This document shows, piece by piece, positions 1 through 8,284 of a stretch of DNA of 64,000 nt. Under the pieces are notes generated by a model, which saw only the letters and a list, made by a program, of their open reading frames with translations, did not search any database and was not told where the DNA came from. A program made the translations under genes and the position numbers. How positions within the stretch are numbered: position 1 is the first letter of the stretch; each line of letters starts with the position of its first letter. The DNA is from Stutzerimonas stutzeri. GTDB taxonomy: Bacteria > Pseudomonadota > Gammaproteobacteria > Pseudomonadales > Pseudomonadaceae. The DNA lies in contig NZ_JAMOIH010000008.1 of NCBI RefSeq assembly GCF_024448955.1, forward strand, positions 1-64,000, read 5' to 3'.

Positions 1-258
1 AAGCAGGCCGAGGGCATCGACACCAAAACCGATCGGACCTTCGGTGTAGCCGGACTCGAATTTCAGAATGAAGCCCTGAGCCCACTCCTCGGCCTTAGAT
101 GGCGCAGTGCCGGTGCGAAAGTCTCGGTTCATGTAGAAGTTGCGCAGCTCGACAGCTGCCTTGCTGTCGTCGAAGAAAGCCGCGCTGGCCGGTCCGGCGA
201 TGCTCAGTGCGGCGCCTGCGCATAGCAGTTGGCAGATGGTCTTGCGGTCATGTTGCAT
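1..258 (-). CDS. OprD-family outer membrane porin, N-terminal part (runs off the left edge)
   Basis: The first 86 codons are present and the rest lies beyond the window. The start is the ATG at 258, preceded by AGGAAGCACC as ribosome binding site. A signal peptide (about residues 1-27, ending near PASA) is followed by FFDDSKAAVELRNFYMNRDF, the typical opening of mature OprD-family channels, and later by EEWAQGFILKFESGYTEG. OprD channels take up small anionic or aromatic substrates across the outer membrane. The gene lies 344 bases downstream of a tannase-family esterase on the same strand, which suggests uptake of aromatic acids or esters; that substrate is inference. A sigma54-type element lies about 105 bases upstream of the start. 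Confidence 0.85.
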   Translation of the reverse strand, partial: MQHDRKTICQLLCAGAALSIAGPASAAFFDDSKAAVELRNFYMNRDFRTGTAPSKAEEWAQGFILKFESGYTEGPIGFGVDALGLL

Positions 259-361
259 GGTGCTTCCTCTTGTTGTTATGGGTGCAGCGTTGCGGATGAA
301 TCAGAGGGTGAATTCGTTCGTTCCAGGTCTGCGCCTGTCTGGCGAACGATGAAGCTTGTTG

Positions 362-377
362 AGCGAATGCCGTGCCA
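362..377 (-). promoter_or_regulatory. Sigma54-type -24/-12 promoter of the porin gene
   Basis: Read leftward, the sequence is TGGCAC, five bases, then TCGCT. This keeps the full TGGCAC -24 box and the GC of the -12 box at canonical spacing (consensus TGGCAC-N5-TTGCA). The predicted transcript start is near 351, leaving a leader of about 93 bases before the ATG at 258. Sigma54 promoters need an upstream enhancer-bound activator; an 11-bp inverted repeat sits about 135-175 bases upstream of the predicted start. Confidence 0.55.
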
Positions 378-476
378 GTCCTGACGAACCAGGCAAAAAG
401 AATCCGAAACAAGCGAGCCAGAGGCGGCGGGCGGTTTAGTCCGGCAGATGCCGCGAGGGTCAGAGGCGAACCACGT

Positions 477-555
477 TGTCCGCCACGCTGGACATGTACT
501 GAATGGCGGGCCGTTCATGTCCAGCGGACCGGACGTCTGCAATGTCAGCAGGACA
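477..555. promoter_or_regulatory. Inverted-repeat cluster, possible enhancer (UAS) for the porin promoter
   Basis: A perfect 11-bp inverted repeat, CGCTGGACATG (486-496) and CATGTCCAGCG (516-526), is separated by 19 bases. The same TGTCC/GGACA half-sites recur as TGTCC-N8-GGACA at 477-494 and TGTC-N5-GACA at 543-555. The distance to the sigma54-type promoter is typical of an activator binding site. The regulator is unknown. Confidence 0.45.
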
Positions 556-569
556 TCGCGACATCAACA

Positions 570-595
570 GTGGGATGGGCTTGCACCCATCCCAC
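570..595 (-). terminator. Hairpin after the esterase gene
   Basis: A 10-bp perfect stem (570-579 with 586-595, loop of 6) lies 8 bases past the esterase stop. No T-run follows on the minus strand, so it may stabilise the 3' end or terminate only partially. Confidence 0.45.
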
Positions 596-602
596 GCGTC
601 AT

Positions 603-2327
603 TTACCAGCCTTTCCGGCTTTTCACGCAGACGAAGCTCGAGGCCTTGTTCACGTCGCGCTTGCTAACGTATTTCGGCCAGGCCGGGTATTCGCACAGAG
701 GACGGGTACGACGTGGCACCGCGGCGGTGTCGGTGACGATCTGCCGTTTGGGCACGATGCCTCGTTCGACCCAATTCTCAAGCGTCGTCAGGGAATCCCA
801 GGCGGCGTTGAATACCGTGCTGGCCGCATGGGCATAGCCGGGGATTTCGTAGTACCGCATGAATCGCCGTGTCTTTCCGACGCCCATGTCCCGCTGCACG
901 CGCTGGTAGTACTCGGCTGTCGCGCGGGTGCTGACCAGCTGATCCGAGGTGCCGTGGGCCATGAGAATCTTGCCGCCATTGGCGGAGAAGGCCGAGAGAT
1001 CGGTCTGGTTGACGTCCTGGCGCAGCGACAGTGCATCGACTCTTGCCTGCCAGGGCCCCAGGTTGGTTGGGTCCAGCGTTAGCGAGTTGAACGCCGGATT
1101 GCGGGTGACGAAGTAGCGCACCCACTCATCCCAGAATCCCGAATGATAAGGCGCTCCCTCGACGAAACCGGTGCCGTGCACGGGCATCGGATAGTCCGGC
1201 TGCAGGGTGTTCAAGCCCAGCCGATTGACCACCAGTTGCAACCCTTCACCCGGACGTCCGAGATCGGTGCCCCAGGTATTGAAGCCGGGGTAGCCGCGCT
1301 CGCCGCTGGCCAGCGGCCGGCTGAAGCGGATGGGCGTGTCGAACACCCTGAGCGCCTTGATCTGCGCATCTGACAGGCAGTCGTTGCCGGTATCGGCTCC
1401 GCCACGGCAGCGCAGCGGACGGCCGTTGAGCTTGGCCTTGGCGGGATCGAACCGGGCGTTGCAGGCCGCCTGATTGCTGATCACCCGGTCACGTGCGCCG
1501 TCCAGCTCGTCGCAGGCCTGCATCGACGCTTCCAGCAATGCCGCGCGTTTCTCCAGGTTGGGAAAGGCACCGGGAGCGGCTAAGGCTCTGGTGATACGGC
1601 CGAACTGCAGATCCAGCGCTGCCGCGTTGTAGGCCGGGTAAAGGACGATGGCGCCCTGGAAATCCTTCGGCCACTGCTGCACCACGGCCAAGGCCTCGCG
1701 GCCGCCGGTCGAGCCGCCGGCAAAATAGCTGTGCAGCGGCTGGCGACTGTAACGCTGTTCGATCAGGTACATCGCGGTGTCGCGGGTTTTCTTCAGCGCA
1801 TCGTGGGCGTAATTGGCCAACGCTTCGTCGTTCCAGGCGAAATCGCCAGGATTGACCGGATTGGCAACGTGCCCCGAGTCGCTGGCAAATACGGCATAGC
1901 CACGGCCCAGCGGCGTCGGCTGGTCGACCGGCCCGGCCGGGACGTTGCCCGCCACGTTGGGGACGGTACCGTTGTAGCCGCCACCGCCGTACATCATCGC
2001 TTTGTTGTTCCATTGCTCCGGCAGGACGATGCGCATCTTGATTGTCGGTGCGCTCGGATCGATCGGGGCGATTTCCACGTTCAGGTCGCAATGCGCGCCG
2101 AATGTCTGCGGCGCGCTGCCACCGCCCGGCATCAGGGTGGCGGAGGTGACCTTGGCACCGGAGGTAGGCAATGCGATCGCCGCGCTGGGAATCTTGGCGC
2201 CGGCCAGTTCGTTGCAACTGGCGGCGAGCGTGGGTTGGGCAATCGCCGCTGCCAGCAGGGCGGGTGCGGCAAGCAGCAGACGCGACGCCGCCGAGCGGCG
2301 TGCGTAGGTTGCACGGAGTGCTTTCAT
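603..2327 (-). CDS. Tannase/feruloyl-esterase-family secreted hydrolase, lacking the motif cysteines
   Basis: A 574-residue alpha/beta hydrolase of the tannase/feruloyl esterase family, which cleaves esters of aromatic acids. The ATG at 2327 is preceded by AGAAGGAAG; an upstream in-frame start at 2420 lacks such a site. A signal peptide spans about residues 1-36. The nucleophile is Ser206 in GGSTGGREAL; the likely acid is Asp462 (GTSDQLVS) and the base His500 (GYAHAAS). The C-terminus (RPLCEYPAWPKYV, then SSFVC) matches the family. Unusually, position 205 before the Ser is Gly and position 501 after the His is Ala, so both Cys of the usual CS-D-HC motif are absent. The substrate is unknown. 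A porin gene follows on the same strand. Confidence 0.85.
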   Translation of the reverse strand: MKALRATYARRSAASRLLLAAPALLAAAIAQPTLAASCNELAGAKIPSAAIALPTSGAKVTSATLMPGGGSAPQTFGAHCDLNVEIAPIDPSAPTIKMRIVLPEQWNNKAMMYGGGGYNGTVPNVAGNVPAGPVDQPTPLGRGYAVFASDSGHVANPVNPGDFAWNDEALANYAHDALKKTRDTAMYLIEQRYSRQPLHSYFAGGSTGGREALAVVQQWPKDFQGAIVLYPAYNAAALDLQFGRITRALAAPGAFPNLEKRAALLEASMQACDELDGARDRVISNQAACNARFDPAKAKLNGRPLRCRGGADTGNDCLSDAQIKALRVFDTPIRFSRPLASGERGYPGFNTWGTDLGRPGEGLQLVVNRLGLNTLQPDYPMPVHGTGFVEGAPYHSGFWDEWVRYFVTRNPAFNSLTLDPTNLGPWQARVDALSLRQDVNQTDLSAFSANGGKILMAHGTSDQLVSTRATAEYYQRVQRDMGVGKTRRFMRYYEIPGYAHAASTVFNAAWDSLTTLENWVERGIVPKRQIVTDTAAVPRRTRPLCEYPAWPKYVSKRDVNKASSFVCVKSRKGW

Positions 2328-2427
2328 GGGGCTTCCTTCTTCTTGTTGTTGTCGTGCCCGCGGCAGACGCCACGAGGCGAGTGCGCCCGGGCGAAAGAAT
2401 ACGGCAGCGGCCAGGCGCATCAGGCGG

Positions 2428-2443
2428 AGCCAAACGCGTGCCA
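2428..2443 (-). promoter_or_regulatory. Sigma54-type -24/-12 promoter of the esterase gene
   Basis: Read leftward: TGGCAC, five bases, then TGGCT. The -24 box is perfect and the -12 GC is correctly spaced. The predicted start near 2417 gives a leader of about 90 bases before the ATG at 2327, close to the geometry of the porin promoter at 362-377. Confidence 0.55.
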
Positions 2444-2550
2444 GGCGCAGGCGCTGAGGCTCAGCTCCCGATAGCCGGTCGATCGTCTGGTGTCGCGCCG
2501 CTCTAGCTCGATGATGATGAAATTGGTTCGGGTGCTCGTCAGTGCGGATC

Positions 2551-2627
2551 GCTGTCCAGCGGAAGCGACATGACGAGCTGTAAATGTCTGCGTGAATGGA
2601 CAGTCTGTCTTGCAGTCCGGACTGTCC
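2551..2627. promoter_or_regulatory. Candidate enhancer sites upstream of the esterase promoter
   Basis: TGTCC-N8-CGACA at 2553-2570 resembles TGTCC-N8-GGACA upstream of the porin (477-494). A further inverted repeat, GGACAGT/ACTGTCC, lies at 2598-2627. Both fall about 135-210 bases upstream of the predicted sigma54 start. Confidence 0.35.
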
Positions 2628-2782
2628 GGCGGTGCGGTGCCAAGAGCAATCGGTTCCCGCCTAGCGGGTGGCAGGAAGCCCTATTGGATGCAGTTCGCCG
2701 AGCAAGCTTCCGGCACCTCTGGTGCTTCTGCCCAGGCAACGATTATTATCGCCGCCCGTTTTTTTCATTTCGGAACATTGGA

Positions 2783-3034
2783 ATGAATTGCCGCCCCGGT
2801 TGTGGTGCCTGCTGTATTGCCCCTTCGATCAGTTCGCCTATTCCTGGCATGCCTTTCGGTAAGCCGGCTGGAGCGCGTTGTTTGCATCTTTCCGATTCGA
2901 ATCTGTGCGGGCTGTTTGGTCATCCTGCACGGCCGGCTGTTTGTGCTGCTTTCAAGGCCGATCGTAGTGTCTGTGGCGATGATCGGGATGATGCGATTCG
3001 ATTGCTTGGCTGGCTGGAGCAGGCGACCGCCTGA
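2783..3034 (+). CDS. YkgJ-family cysteine-cluster protein
   Basis: An 83-residue protein beginning MNCRPGCGACC, with further cysteines at 33, 42, 54 and 64. The spacing CRPGCGACC...C...C matches the small YkgJ-type proteins thought to bind zinc or iron-sulfur. Function is unknown. I chose the ATG at 2783 because the family begins at the first cysteine cluster; the reading frame stays open upstream to 2570 but that part does not look conserved. The Shine-Dalgarno is weak. Confidence 0.75.
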   Translation: MNCRPGCGACCIAPSISSPIPGMPFGKPAGARCLHLSDSNLCGLFGHPARPAVCAAFKADRSVCGDDRDDAIRLLGWLEQATA

Positions 3035-3132
3035 TCTGTTGACCGGCTTGATCGTTCTTGCGCTCCCGCCTGGTTACGCCGATACCGATGCTTGGAGTGT
3101 CTTCCCTTGGCCTTGTTTGGCCATTTGGTCCG

Positions 3133-3160
3133 GATTCGCCGCGAGGGCGCGCCTCCTACA
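3133..3160. repeat. REP-like palindromic fragment
   Basis: The stretch reads GATTCGCCGCGAGGGCGCGC and then CTCCTACA. It resembles the Pseudomonas repetitive extragenic palindromes built around GCCGCGA...CTCCTACA. Only one copy is visible in the window. Confidence 0.35.
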
Positions 3161-3293
3161 ATTCGGTGCAGCCCTTGGCCACAGCGCTTGCCATTAGATC
3201 CCGTGTGAGGCCGCTACCTAATTGGCGCTCTGAAGCAGCGGCGAGTGGTCTAGCGTGCAGACCAGGCTGGGGGAGACAACAATTTATTGCCCA

Positions 3294-3325
3294 GAAAAAC
3301 GAAACCCCGCCGATTTGGCGGGGTT
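3294..3325 (-). terminator. gltA terminator
   Basis: Stem AACCCCGCC (3303-3311) with GGCGGGGTT (3317-3325), loop of 5, followed on the minus strand by a T-rich run (TTTCGTTTTT). This is a classic intrinsic terminator about 40 bases past the gltA stop. Confidence 0.85.
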
Positions 3326-3361
3326 CGTTAGCAGTCTTGGACTGTATTTCCAGCTAACAAC

Positions 3362-4633
3362 TCAGCGAGGTAGATCGCGCTGCGGGTGGCCGGTGTACAG
3401 CTGACGCGGGCGTCCGATCTTCTGGCCGGATGCGATCATTTCTTTCCAATGCGAAATCCAGCCGACAGTGCGTGCCAGGGCGAAGATCACCGTGAACATG
3501 CTGGTCGGAATGCCGATCGCCTTGAGGATGATGCCGGAGTAGAAGTCGACGTTCGGGTACAGGTTGCGCTCGGCGAAGTAGGGATCGTTCAGCGCGATCT
3601 CTTCCAGCTTCATAGCCAGTTCGAGTTGCGGATCGTTGATGCCCAGCTCACCCAGCACTTCGTCGCAGGTCTGCTTCATGACCTTGGCGCGCGGGTCGAA
3701 GTTCTTGTAGACGCGGTGGCCGAAGCCCATCAGCTTGAATGGATCATTCTTGTCCTTGGCCTTGGCCAGGAACTTCTCGATGTTCGATACGTCGCCGATT
3801 TCGTCCAGCATGGTGAGCACGGCTTCGTTGGCGCCGCCGTGTGCCGGGCCCCAGAGCGCTGCAATGCCAGCCGCAATACAGGCGAATGGGTTGGCGCCGG
3901 TGGAGCCTGCAAGGCGGACGGTAGAGGTAGAAGCGTTCTGCTCGTGATCGGCGTGCAGAATAAAGATGCGATCCATGGCCTTAGCCAGCACCGGGCTGAT
4001 CGGCTTCACTTCACAAGGTGTGTTGAACATCATGTGAAGGAAGTTTTCAGCGTAGTTCAGGTCGTTGCGCGGATACATCATCGGCTGACCCATGGAGTAT
4101 TTGTAAACCATGGCGGCCAGTGTCGGCATCTTGGCGACCAGGCGCACCGCTGAAATTTCGCGATGCTTCGGGTCGTTGATGTCCAGCGAGTCGTGATAGA
4201 AAGCCGACAGCGCACCGACAACGCCACACATGATGGCCATGGGGTGTGCATCGCGACGGAAGCCATTAAGGAAAGACTTGAGCTGCTCGTGAACCATCGT
4301 ATGGTTTTGCACGGTGCTGATGAACTTCGCCTTTTCCTCGGCGGTAGGCAATTCGCCATTCAGCAGGAGGTAGCAGGTCTCGAGATAATCTGCTTTTTCG
4401 GCCAGTTGTTCGATCGGGTAGCCGCGATGCAGCAGAACGCCTTTGTCACCGTCGATGTAGGTGATCTTGGATTCGCAAGAGGCGGTGGACATGAAGCCGG
4501 GATCGAAGGTGAAACGACCCGTGGAGGTCAAGCCTCGAACATCGATTACGTCAGGCCCTACGGTGCCGGTTAGAACGGGCAGTTCGATGGCGTCTGCGCC
4601 TTCGATGATCAACTGCGCTTTGTTGTCAGCCAT
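3362..4633 (-). CDS. gltA: Citrate synthase
   Basis: A 423-residue type II (hexameric, NADH-sensitive class) citrate synthase, which condenses acetyl-CoA and oxaloacetate as the first TCA step. Visible family signatures are [29 protein letters not shown] (catalytic His) and NVDFYSGI (catalytic Asp). The C-terminus [16 protein letters not shown] is typical, apart from the last few residues. The start is ATG at 4633, preceded by AGGAGGCC. The gene diverges from the sdh operon, as in other pseudomonads. A strong sigma70 promoter lies at 4692-4719 and a terminator at 3294-3325. Confidence 0.98.
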   Translation of the reverse strand: MADNKAQLIIEGADAIELPVLTGTVGPDVIDVRGLTSTGRFTFDPGFMSTASCESKITYIDGDKGVLLHRGYPIEQLAEKADYLETCYLLLNGELPTAEEKAKFISTVQNHTMVHEQLKSFLNGFRRDAHPMAIMCGVVGALSAFYHDSLDINDPKHREISAVRLVAKMPTLAAMVYKYSMGQPMMYPRNDLNYAENFLHMMFNTPCEVKPISPVLAKAMDRIFILHADHEQNASTSTVRLAGSTGANPFACIAAGIAALWGPAHGGANEAVLTMLDEIGDVSNIEKFLAKAKDKNDPFKLMGFGHRVYKNFDPRAKVMKQTCDEVLGELGINDPQLELAMKLEEIALNDPYFAERNLYPNVDFYSGIILKAIGIPTSMFTVIFALARTVGWISHWKEMIASGQKIGRPRQLYTGHPQRDLPR

Positions 4634-4691
4634 GTATGGCCTCCTGTTTTATGCTTGGAATCATCATGGCCCCCCACGCAGGGCCCGCATC

Positions 4692-4719
4692 ACTATAGTG
4701 AGATAAATCTCAAAGTCAA
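4692..4719 (-). promoter_or_regulatory. gltA: gltA sigma70 promoter with embedded palindromes
   Basis: Leftward: TTGACT, a 16-base spacer, TATAGT. The -10 lies inside the 10-bp palindrome CACTATAGTG (4691-4700), and the spacer carries arms TGAGAT / ATCTCA (4699-4712) around AA. Such symmetry within the polymerase footprint could be a repressor operator. Confidence 0.75.
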
Positions 4720-4834
4720 TTTGCGCGGGCTCCCTGTTACAGAGGGCTTTTACGGGTGAATTCGCAACCAGAAGATGCTATTTACGGCATTAGTAATCAG
4801 GGGCGCCATCCGCCTTTAGTGGCACTTCACCACA

Positions 4835-4863
4835 TTGTCATTAGCGACCTAACTGTTTATAAT
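4835..4863 (+). promoter_or_regulatory. Strong sigma70 promoter of the sdh-suc cluster
   Basis: TTGTCA (4835-4840), a 17-base spacer, and a perfect TATAAT (4858-4863). Transcription would start near 4870, about 125 bases before sdhC. Confidence 0.8.
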
Positions 4864-4994
4864 CGGCGACCGACCGGCAGGGGCCTAACAGGCAGTTTCC
4901 TGTGGGTTGTCACTCGTGGGTGGCGGGTACCGCTGCGTGCTCTTCCCAACAACTGCCCTGCGTTTTCGGGGGCTCTCAAGTGTGAAAAAAAGCC

Positions 4995-5369
4995 GTGAAA
5001 AGCCAACGACCTGTAAACCTAGATCTTAGGACAATAAAGCTCCCAATCACTGCCTACACCTCAATCCTTCACCGCATTTCCGGCGTGATACTGTTTGTTG
5101 GTGTGGCCATTCTGCTGCTTGCGCTGGATGTCTCGCTTTCTTCTGCCGAAGGCTTCGAAGAAGTGAAAGCGTATATCAGCAGTCCGCTAGCCAAGCTGGT
5201 GATCTGGGCGCTGCTTTCTGCATTGCTATATCACCTGGTGGCTGGTGTGCGTCACCTGATCATGGACACCGGGCATGGTGAGACGCTGGAAGGCGGCAAG
5301 CTGGGCTCGAAAATCGTTCTGGCCGTTTCCGCGGTGCTGATCGTTCTGGCGGGAGTCTGGATATGGTAA
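4995..5369 (+). CDS. sdhC: Succinate dehydrogenase cytochrome b556 subunit
   Basis: A 124-residue membrane anchor that binds haem b and quinone in complex II. Three hydrophobic helices lie at about residues 25-47, 62-85 and 103-123; the haem-ligand signature is HLVAGVRHLIMD. The GTG at 4995 is the only start upstream of the conserved RPVNLDLRTIKLPITAY, but it has no clear Shine-Dalgarno. A GTG at 4982 is better placed after GGGGG, but is out of frame by one base because of an A7 run (4985-4991). The stop overlaps the sdhD start. Confidence 0.9.
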   Translation: MKSQRPVNLDLRTIKLPITAYTSILHRISGVILFVGVAILLLALDVSLSSAEGFEEVKAYISSPLAKLVIWALLSALLYHLVAGVRHLIMDTGHGETLEGGKLGSKIVLAVSAVLIVLAGVWIW

Positions 5370-5731
5370 CTAACGTCACGAACTTCTCGCGTTCGGGCCT
5401 GTACGACTGGATGGCTCAGCGCGTCTCTGCGGTGGTTCTCGCGGCTTATTTCATTTTTCTGATCGGATATCTGCTTGTGAATCCGGGGCTGGAATACGCT
5501 CAGTGGCAGGGACTCTTCTCGTCCAGCTGGATGCGTATCTTCAGTCTGCTGGCGCTGGTCGCCCTGAGTGTGCATGCATGGGTTGGTATGTGGACCATTT
5601 CCACTGACTACCTGACCAACATGGCAATCGGTAAGTGGGCTACCGGTGTGCGTTTCCTCTTCCAGGCAGTGTGTGGCATCGCCATGTTCACATTCTTCGT
5701 CTGGGGTGTGCAGATTCTTTGGGGTATCTGA
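5363..5731 (+). CDS. sdhD: Succinate dehydrogenase membrane anchor subunit
   Basis: 122 residues with three predicted membrane helices (about 17-38, 57-78 and 96-120). With SdhC it anchors SdhAB to the inner membrane and forms the quinone site. The ATG at 5363 lies inside the end of sdhC (7-base overlap), which implies translational coupling. The motif SVHAWVGMWTISTDY is the family's haem/quinone region. Confidence 0.95.
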   Translation: MVTNVTNFSRSGLYDWMAQRVSAVVLAAYFIFLIGYLLVNPGLEYAQWQGLFSSSWMRIFSLLALVALSVHAWVGMWTISTDYLTNMAIGKWATGVRFLFQAVCGIAMFTFFVWGVQILWGI

Positions 5732-5734
5732 TCC

Positions 5735-7507
5735 ATGGCTAGCATTCGTACTCTTTCTTATGACGCCATCATTATTGGTGGCGGTGGCGCGGGCATGCGC
5801 GCCGCGCTGCAGCTGGCCCAAGGCGGCCACAAAACTGCGGTGGTGACCAAGGTATTCCCGACTCGCTCGCATACCGTTTCCGCTCAGGGTGGCATCACCT
5901 GCGCTATCGCTTCGGCCGACCCGAACGATGATTGGCGTTGGCATATGTACGATACCGTCAAGGGTTCCGATTACATCGGCGACCAGGACGCTATCGAATA
6001 CATGTGTTCCGTTGGCCCTGAAGCGGTGTTCGAGCTGGAGCACATGGGGCTGCCGTTCTCTCGTACCGAGCAGGGTCGTATCTACCAGCGTCCGTTTGGT
6101 GGCCAGTCCAAGGACTACGGCAAGGGCGGTCAGGCTGCTCGGACCTGTGCTGCGGCCGACCGTACCGGTCACGCGCTGCTGCATACGCTCTATCAGGCCA
6201 ACCTGAAAGCCGGCACCTCCTTCCTTAACGAGTGGTACGGCGTCGACCTGGTGAAAAACCAGGATGGTGCCATCGTCGGCATCATCGCGATTTGCATCGA
6301 GAACGGCGAAACCGTCTACATTCGCTCCAAGGCCGTGGTTCTGGCTACCGGTGGTGCGGGTCGTATCTATGCGTCCACCACCAACGCCCTGATCAATACC
6401 GGTGACGGTATCGGTATGGCGCTGCGTGCCGGTGTGCCGGTTCAGGACATCGAAATGTGGCAGTTCCACCCGACCGGTATCGCCGGTGCTGGCGTGCTGG
6501 TGACCGAAGGTTGCCGAGGTGAGGGTGGTTACCTGATCAATAAGCACGGCGAGCGCTTCATGGAGCGTTATGCTCCGAACGCCAAGGATCTTGCAGGTCG
6601 TGACGTGGTTGCTCGCTCGATGGTCAAGGAAATCCTGGCTGGCAACGGCTGTGGCCCGGACGGCGATCATGTGATGCTCAAGCTTGATCACCTCGGCGAA
6701 GAAGTGCTGCACAGCCGCCTGCCGGGCATCTGCGAGCTATCCAAGACCTTCGCTCACGTTGATCCTGTTACAGCTCCGGTTCCTGTTGTTCCGACCTGCC
6801 ATTACATGATGGGCGGTATCGCCACCAATATCCACGGTCAGGCAATAACTCAGGATGCCAACGGCAATGACAAGATTATCGATGGCTTGTTTGCCGTAGG
6901 CGAAGTGGCGTGCGTATCCGTGCATGGCGCCAACCGTCTGGGCGGCAACTCGCTGCTGGATCTGGTCGTATTCGGCCGTGCGGCTGGTCTGCATTTGGAA
7001 AAGGCGCTGAAGGACGGTATCGAGCATCGCGGTGCTACGGAAACCGATTTGGACGTGGCGCTGAATCGCCTGGCCAGTCTGAACGAGCGGACTGCTGGTG
7101 AGGATGTCGCTTCGCTGCGTAAAGAACTGCAAAGCTGCATGCAAAACTACTTCGGTGTGTTCCGTACTGGCGAATATATGCAGAAGGGCATCGCCCAGTT
7201 GGCTGATCTGCGTCAGCGTATCGCTACTGTCAAGATTTCTGACAAGAGCCAGGCGTTCAATACCGCGCGTATCGAGGCGCTGGAACTTCAGAATCTGCTG
7301 GAAGTTGCCGAAGCGACTGCCATTGCTGCTGAAAACCGCAAAGAATCCCGCGGTGCGCATGCTCGTGAAGATTACGAAGAGCGTGACGATGAAAACTGGC
7401 TGTGCCACACCCTGTACTTCCCAGGTGAGAAGCGTGTAGCCAAGCGTGCCGTGAACTTCTCTCCGAAGACAGTTCCGACTTTCGAACCCAAGGTCCGGAC
7501 TTACTGA
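5735..7507 (+). CDS. sdhA: Succinate dehydrogenase flavoprotein subunit
   Basis: 590 residues, the normal length. It oxidises succinate to fumarate with covalently bound FAD. The dinucleotide-binding [10 protein letters not shown] lies at residues 15-24; His46 in [10 protein letters not shown] is the covalent FAD ligand. [14 protein letters not shown] and the C-terminal catalytic segment [19 protein letters not shown] are present. It follows sdhD after 3 bases. A long minus-strand open frame (5252-6712) is a codon-bias shadow. Confidence 0.98.
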   Translation: MASIRTLSYDAIIIGGGGAGMRAALQLAQGGHKTAVVTKVFPTRSHTVSAQGGITCAIASADPNDDWRWHMYDTVKGSDYIGDQDAIEYMCSVGPEAVFELEHMGLPFSRTEQGRIYQRPFGGQSKDYGKGGQAARTCAAADRTGHALLHTLYQANLKAGTSFLNEWYGVDLVKNQDGAIVGIIAICIENGETVYIRSKAVVLATGGAGRIYASTTNALINTGDGIGMALRAGVPVQDIEMWQFHPTGIAGAGVLVTEGCRGEGGYLINKHGERFMERYAPNAKDLAGRDVVARSMVKEILAGNGCGPDGDHVMLKLDHLGEEVLHSRLPGICELSKTFAHVDPVTAPVPVVPTCHYMMGGIATNIHGQAITQDANGNDKIIDGLFAVGEVACVSVHGANRLGGNSLLDLVVFGRAAGLHLEKALKDGIEHRGATETDLDVALNRLASLNERTAGEDVASLRKELQSCMQNYFGVFRTGEYMQKGIAQLADLRQRIATVKISDKSQAFNTARIEALELQNLLEVAEATAIAAENRKESRGAHAREDYEERDDENWLCHTLYFPGEKRVAKRAVNFSPKTVPTFEPKVRTY

Positions 7508-7517
7508 GGTCGCCGAT

Positions 7518-8222
7518 ATGTTGCAAGTGAGCGTTTATCGCTACAACCCGGATAAAGACGAAAAGCCATACATGCAGGACTTCCAGATCAATACCGATGG
7601 TAAAGATCTGATGGTTCTCGACGTCTTGGCACTCGTCAAGGAACAGGACGAAGGTTTCTCCTATCGTCGTTCCTGCCGCGAAGGAGTCTGTGGCTCCGAT
7701 GGCATGAACATGAACGGCAAGAATGGCCTGGCCTGCATCACTCCGCTGTCGGCCGTGGTCAAGGGCAACAAGCTGGTGGTTCGCCCGCTGCCTGGTTTGC
7801 CAGTTATTCGTGACTTGGCCGTCGATATGGGCATCTTCTATAAGCAGTACGAGAAGGTTCGTCCTTATCTGATGAACGATACGCCTGCTCCGGCTATCGA
7901 ACGTCTGCAGAGTCCGGAAGATCGGGAAAAGCTTGACGGTCTGTACGAGTGCATTCTGTGCGCTTGCTGCTCGACCAGCTGCCCGTCCTTCTGGTGGAAT
8001 CCGGACAAGTTCCTTGGCCCGGCTGCGCTGCTTCAGGCCTACCGCTTCCTGGCCGATAGCCGCGACACCGAGACTGAGAACCGTCTGACTGCGCTGGACG
8101 ATCCGTTCAGTGTGTTCCGCTGCCGCGGCATCATGAACTGCGTAAGTGTTTGCCCTAAAGGGTTGAACCCGACCAAGGCGATTGGTCATGTGCGGAACAT
8201 GCTGTTGCAGAGTGCAACCTGA
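7518..8222 (+). CDS. sdhB: Succinate dehydrogenase iron-sulfur subunit
   Basis: 234 residues carrying electrons from FAD to quinone. The [2Fe-2S] ligands are in SCREGVCGSDGMNMNG and GLAC. The [4Fe-4S] and [3Fe-4S] ligands are in CILCACCSTSCP and CRGIMNCVSVCPKGLNP. It lies 10 bases after sdhA and ends the sdhCDAB operon. A 291-base gap with hairpins separates it from sucA. Confidence 0.98.
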   Translation: MLQVSVYRYNPDKDEKPYMQDFQINTDGKDLMVLDVLALVKEQDEGFSYRRSCREGVCGSDGMNMNGKNGLACITPLSAVVKGNKLVVRPLPGLPVIRDLAVDMGIFYKQYEKVRPYLMNDTPAPAIERLQSPEDREKLDGLYECILCACCSTSCPSFWWNPDKFLGPAALLQAYRFLADSRDTETENRLTALDDPFSVFRCRGIMNCVSVCPKGLNPTKAIGHVRNMLLQSAT

Positions 8223-8284
8223 CGTGCCAAGGGTGGCCACGGTTACTTGCGTGACCGTAGGCCCCTAATGCTTTACCGCGACAC

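Larger units (their letters stand above)
259..602. other. Intergenic region between esterase stop and porin start
   Basis: No gene seen. It holds the sigma54-type porin promoter (362-377), an 11-bp inverted repeat and related half-sites (477-555), and a hairpin (570-595) just past the esterase stop. Confidence 0.6.
2328..2782. other. Divergent intergenic region, esterase / YkgJ-like gene
   Basis: No gene of usable length seen. It holds the sigma54-type esterase promoter (2428-2443), a TGTCCAGCG half-site (2553-2561, also found in the porin upstream region), an inverted repeat GGACAGT / ACTGTCC (2598-2604 and 2621-2627), and a 10-bp palindrome AGTCCGGACT (2614-2623). Confidence 0.55.
3035..3361. 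other. Intergenic region before gltA terminator
   Basis: No gene supported. It contains a REP-like fragment (3133-3160) and, at its right end, the gltA terminator. Confidence 0.5.
4634..4994. other. Divergent promoter region gltA / sdhC
   Basis: No gene. It contains the gltA promoter (4692-4719, minus) and the sdh promoter (4835-4863, plus). The sdh leader from about 4870 to 4994 is GC-rich with short inverted repeats and a G5 run at 4967-4971. Confidence 0.7.

Noticed and set aside
5252-6712. 486-codon minus-strand open frame across sdhD and sdhA
   Set aside because: It lies opposite sdhA, which has complete active-site motifs. Its sequence is low in family features and is a codon-bias shadow.
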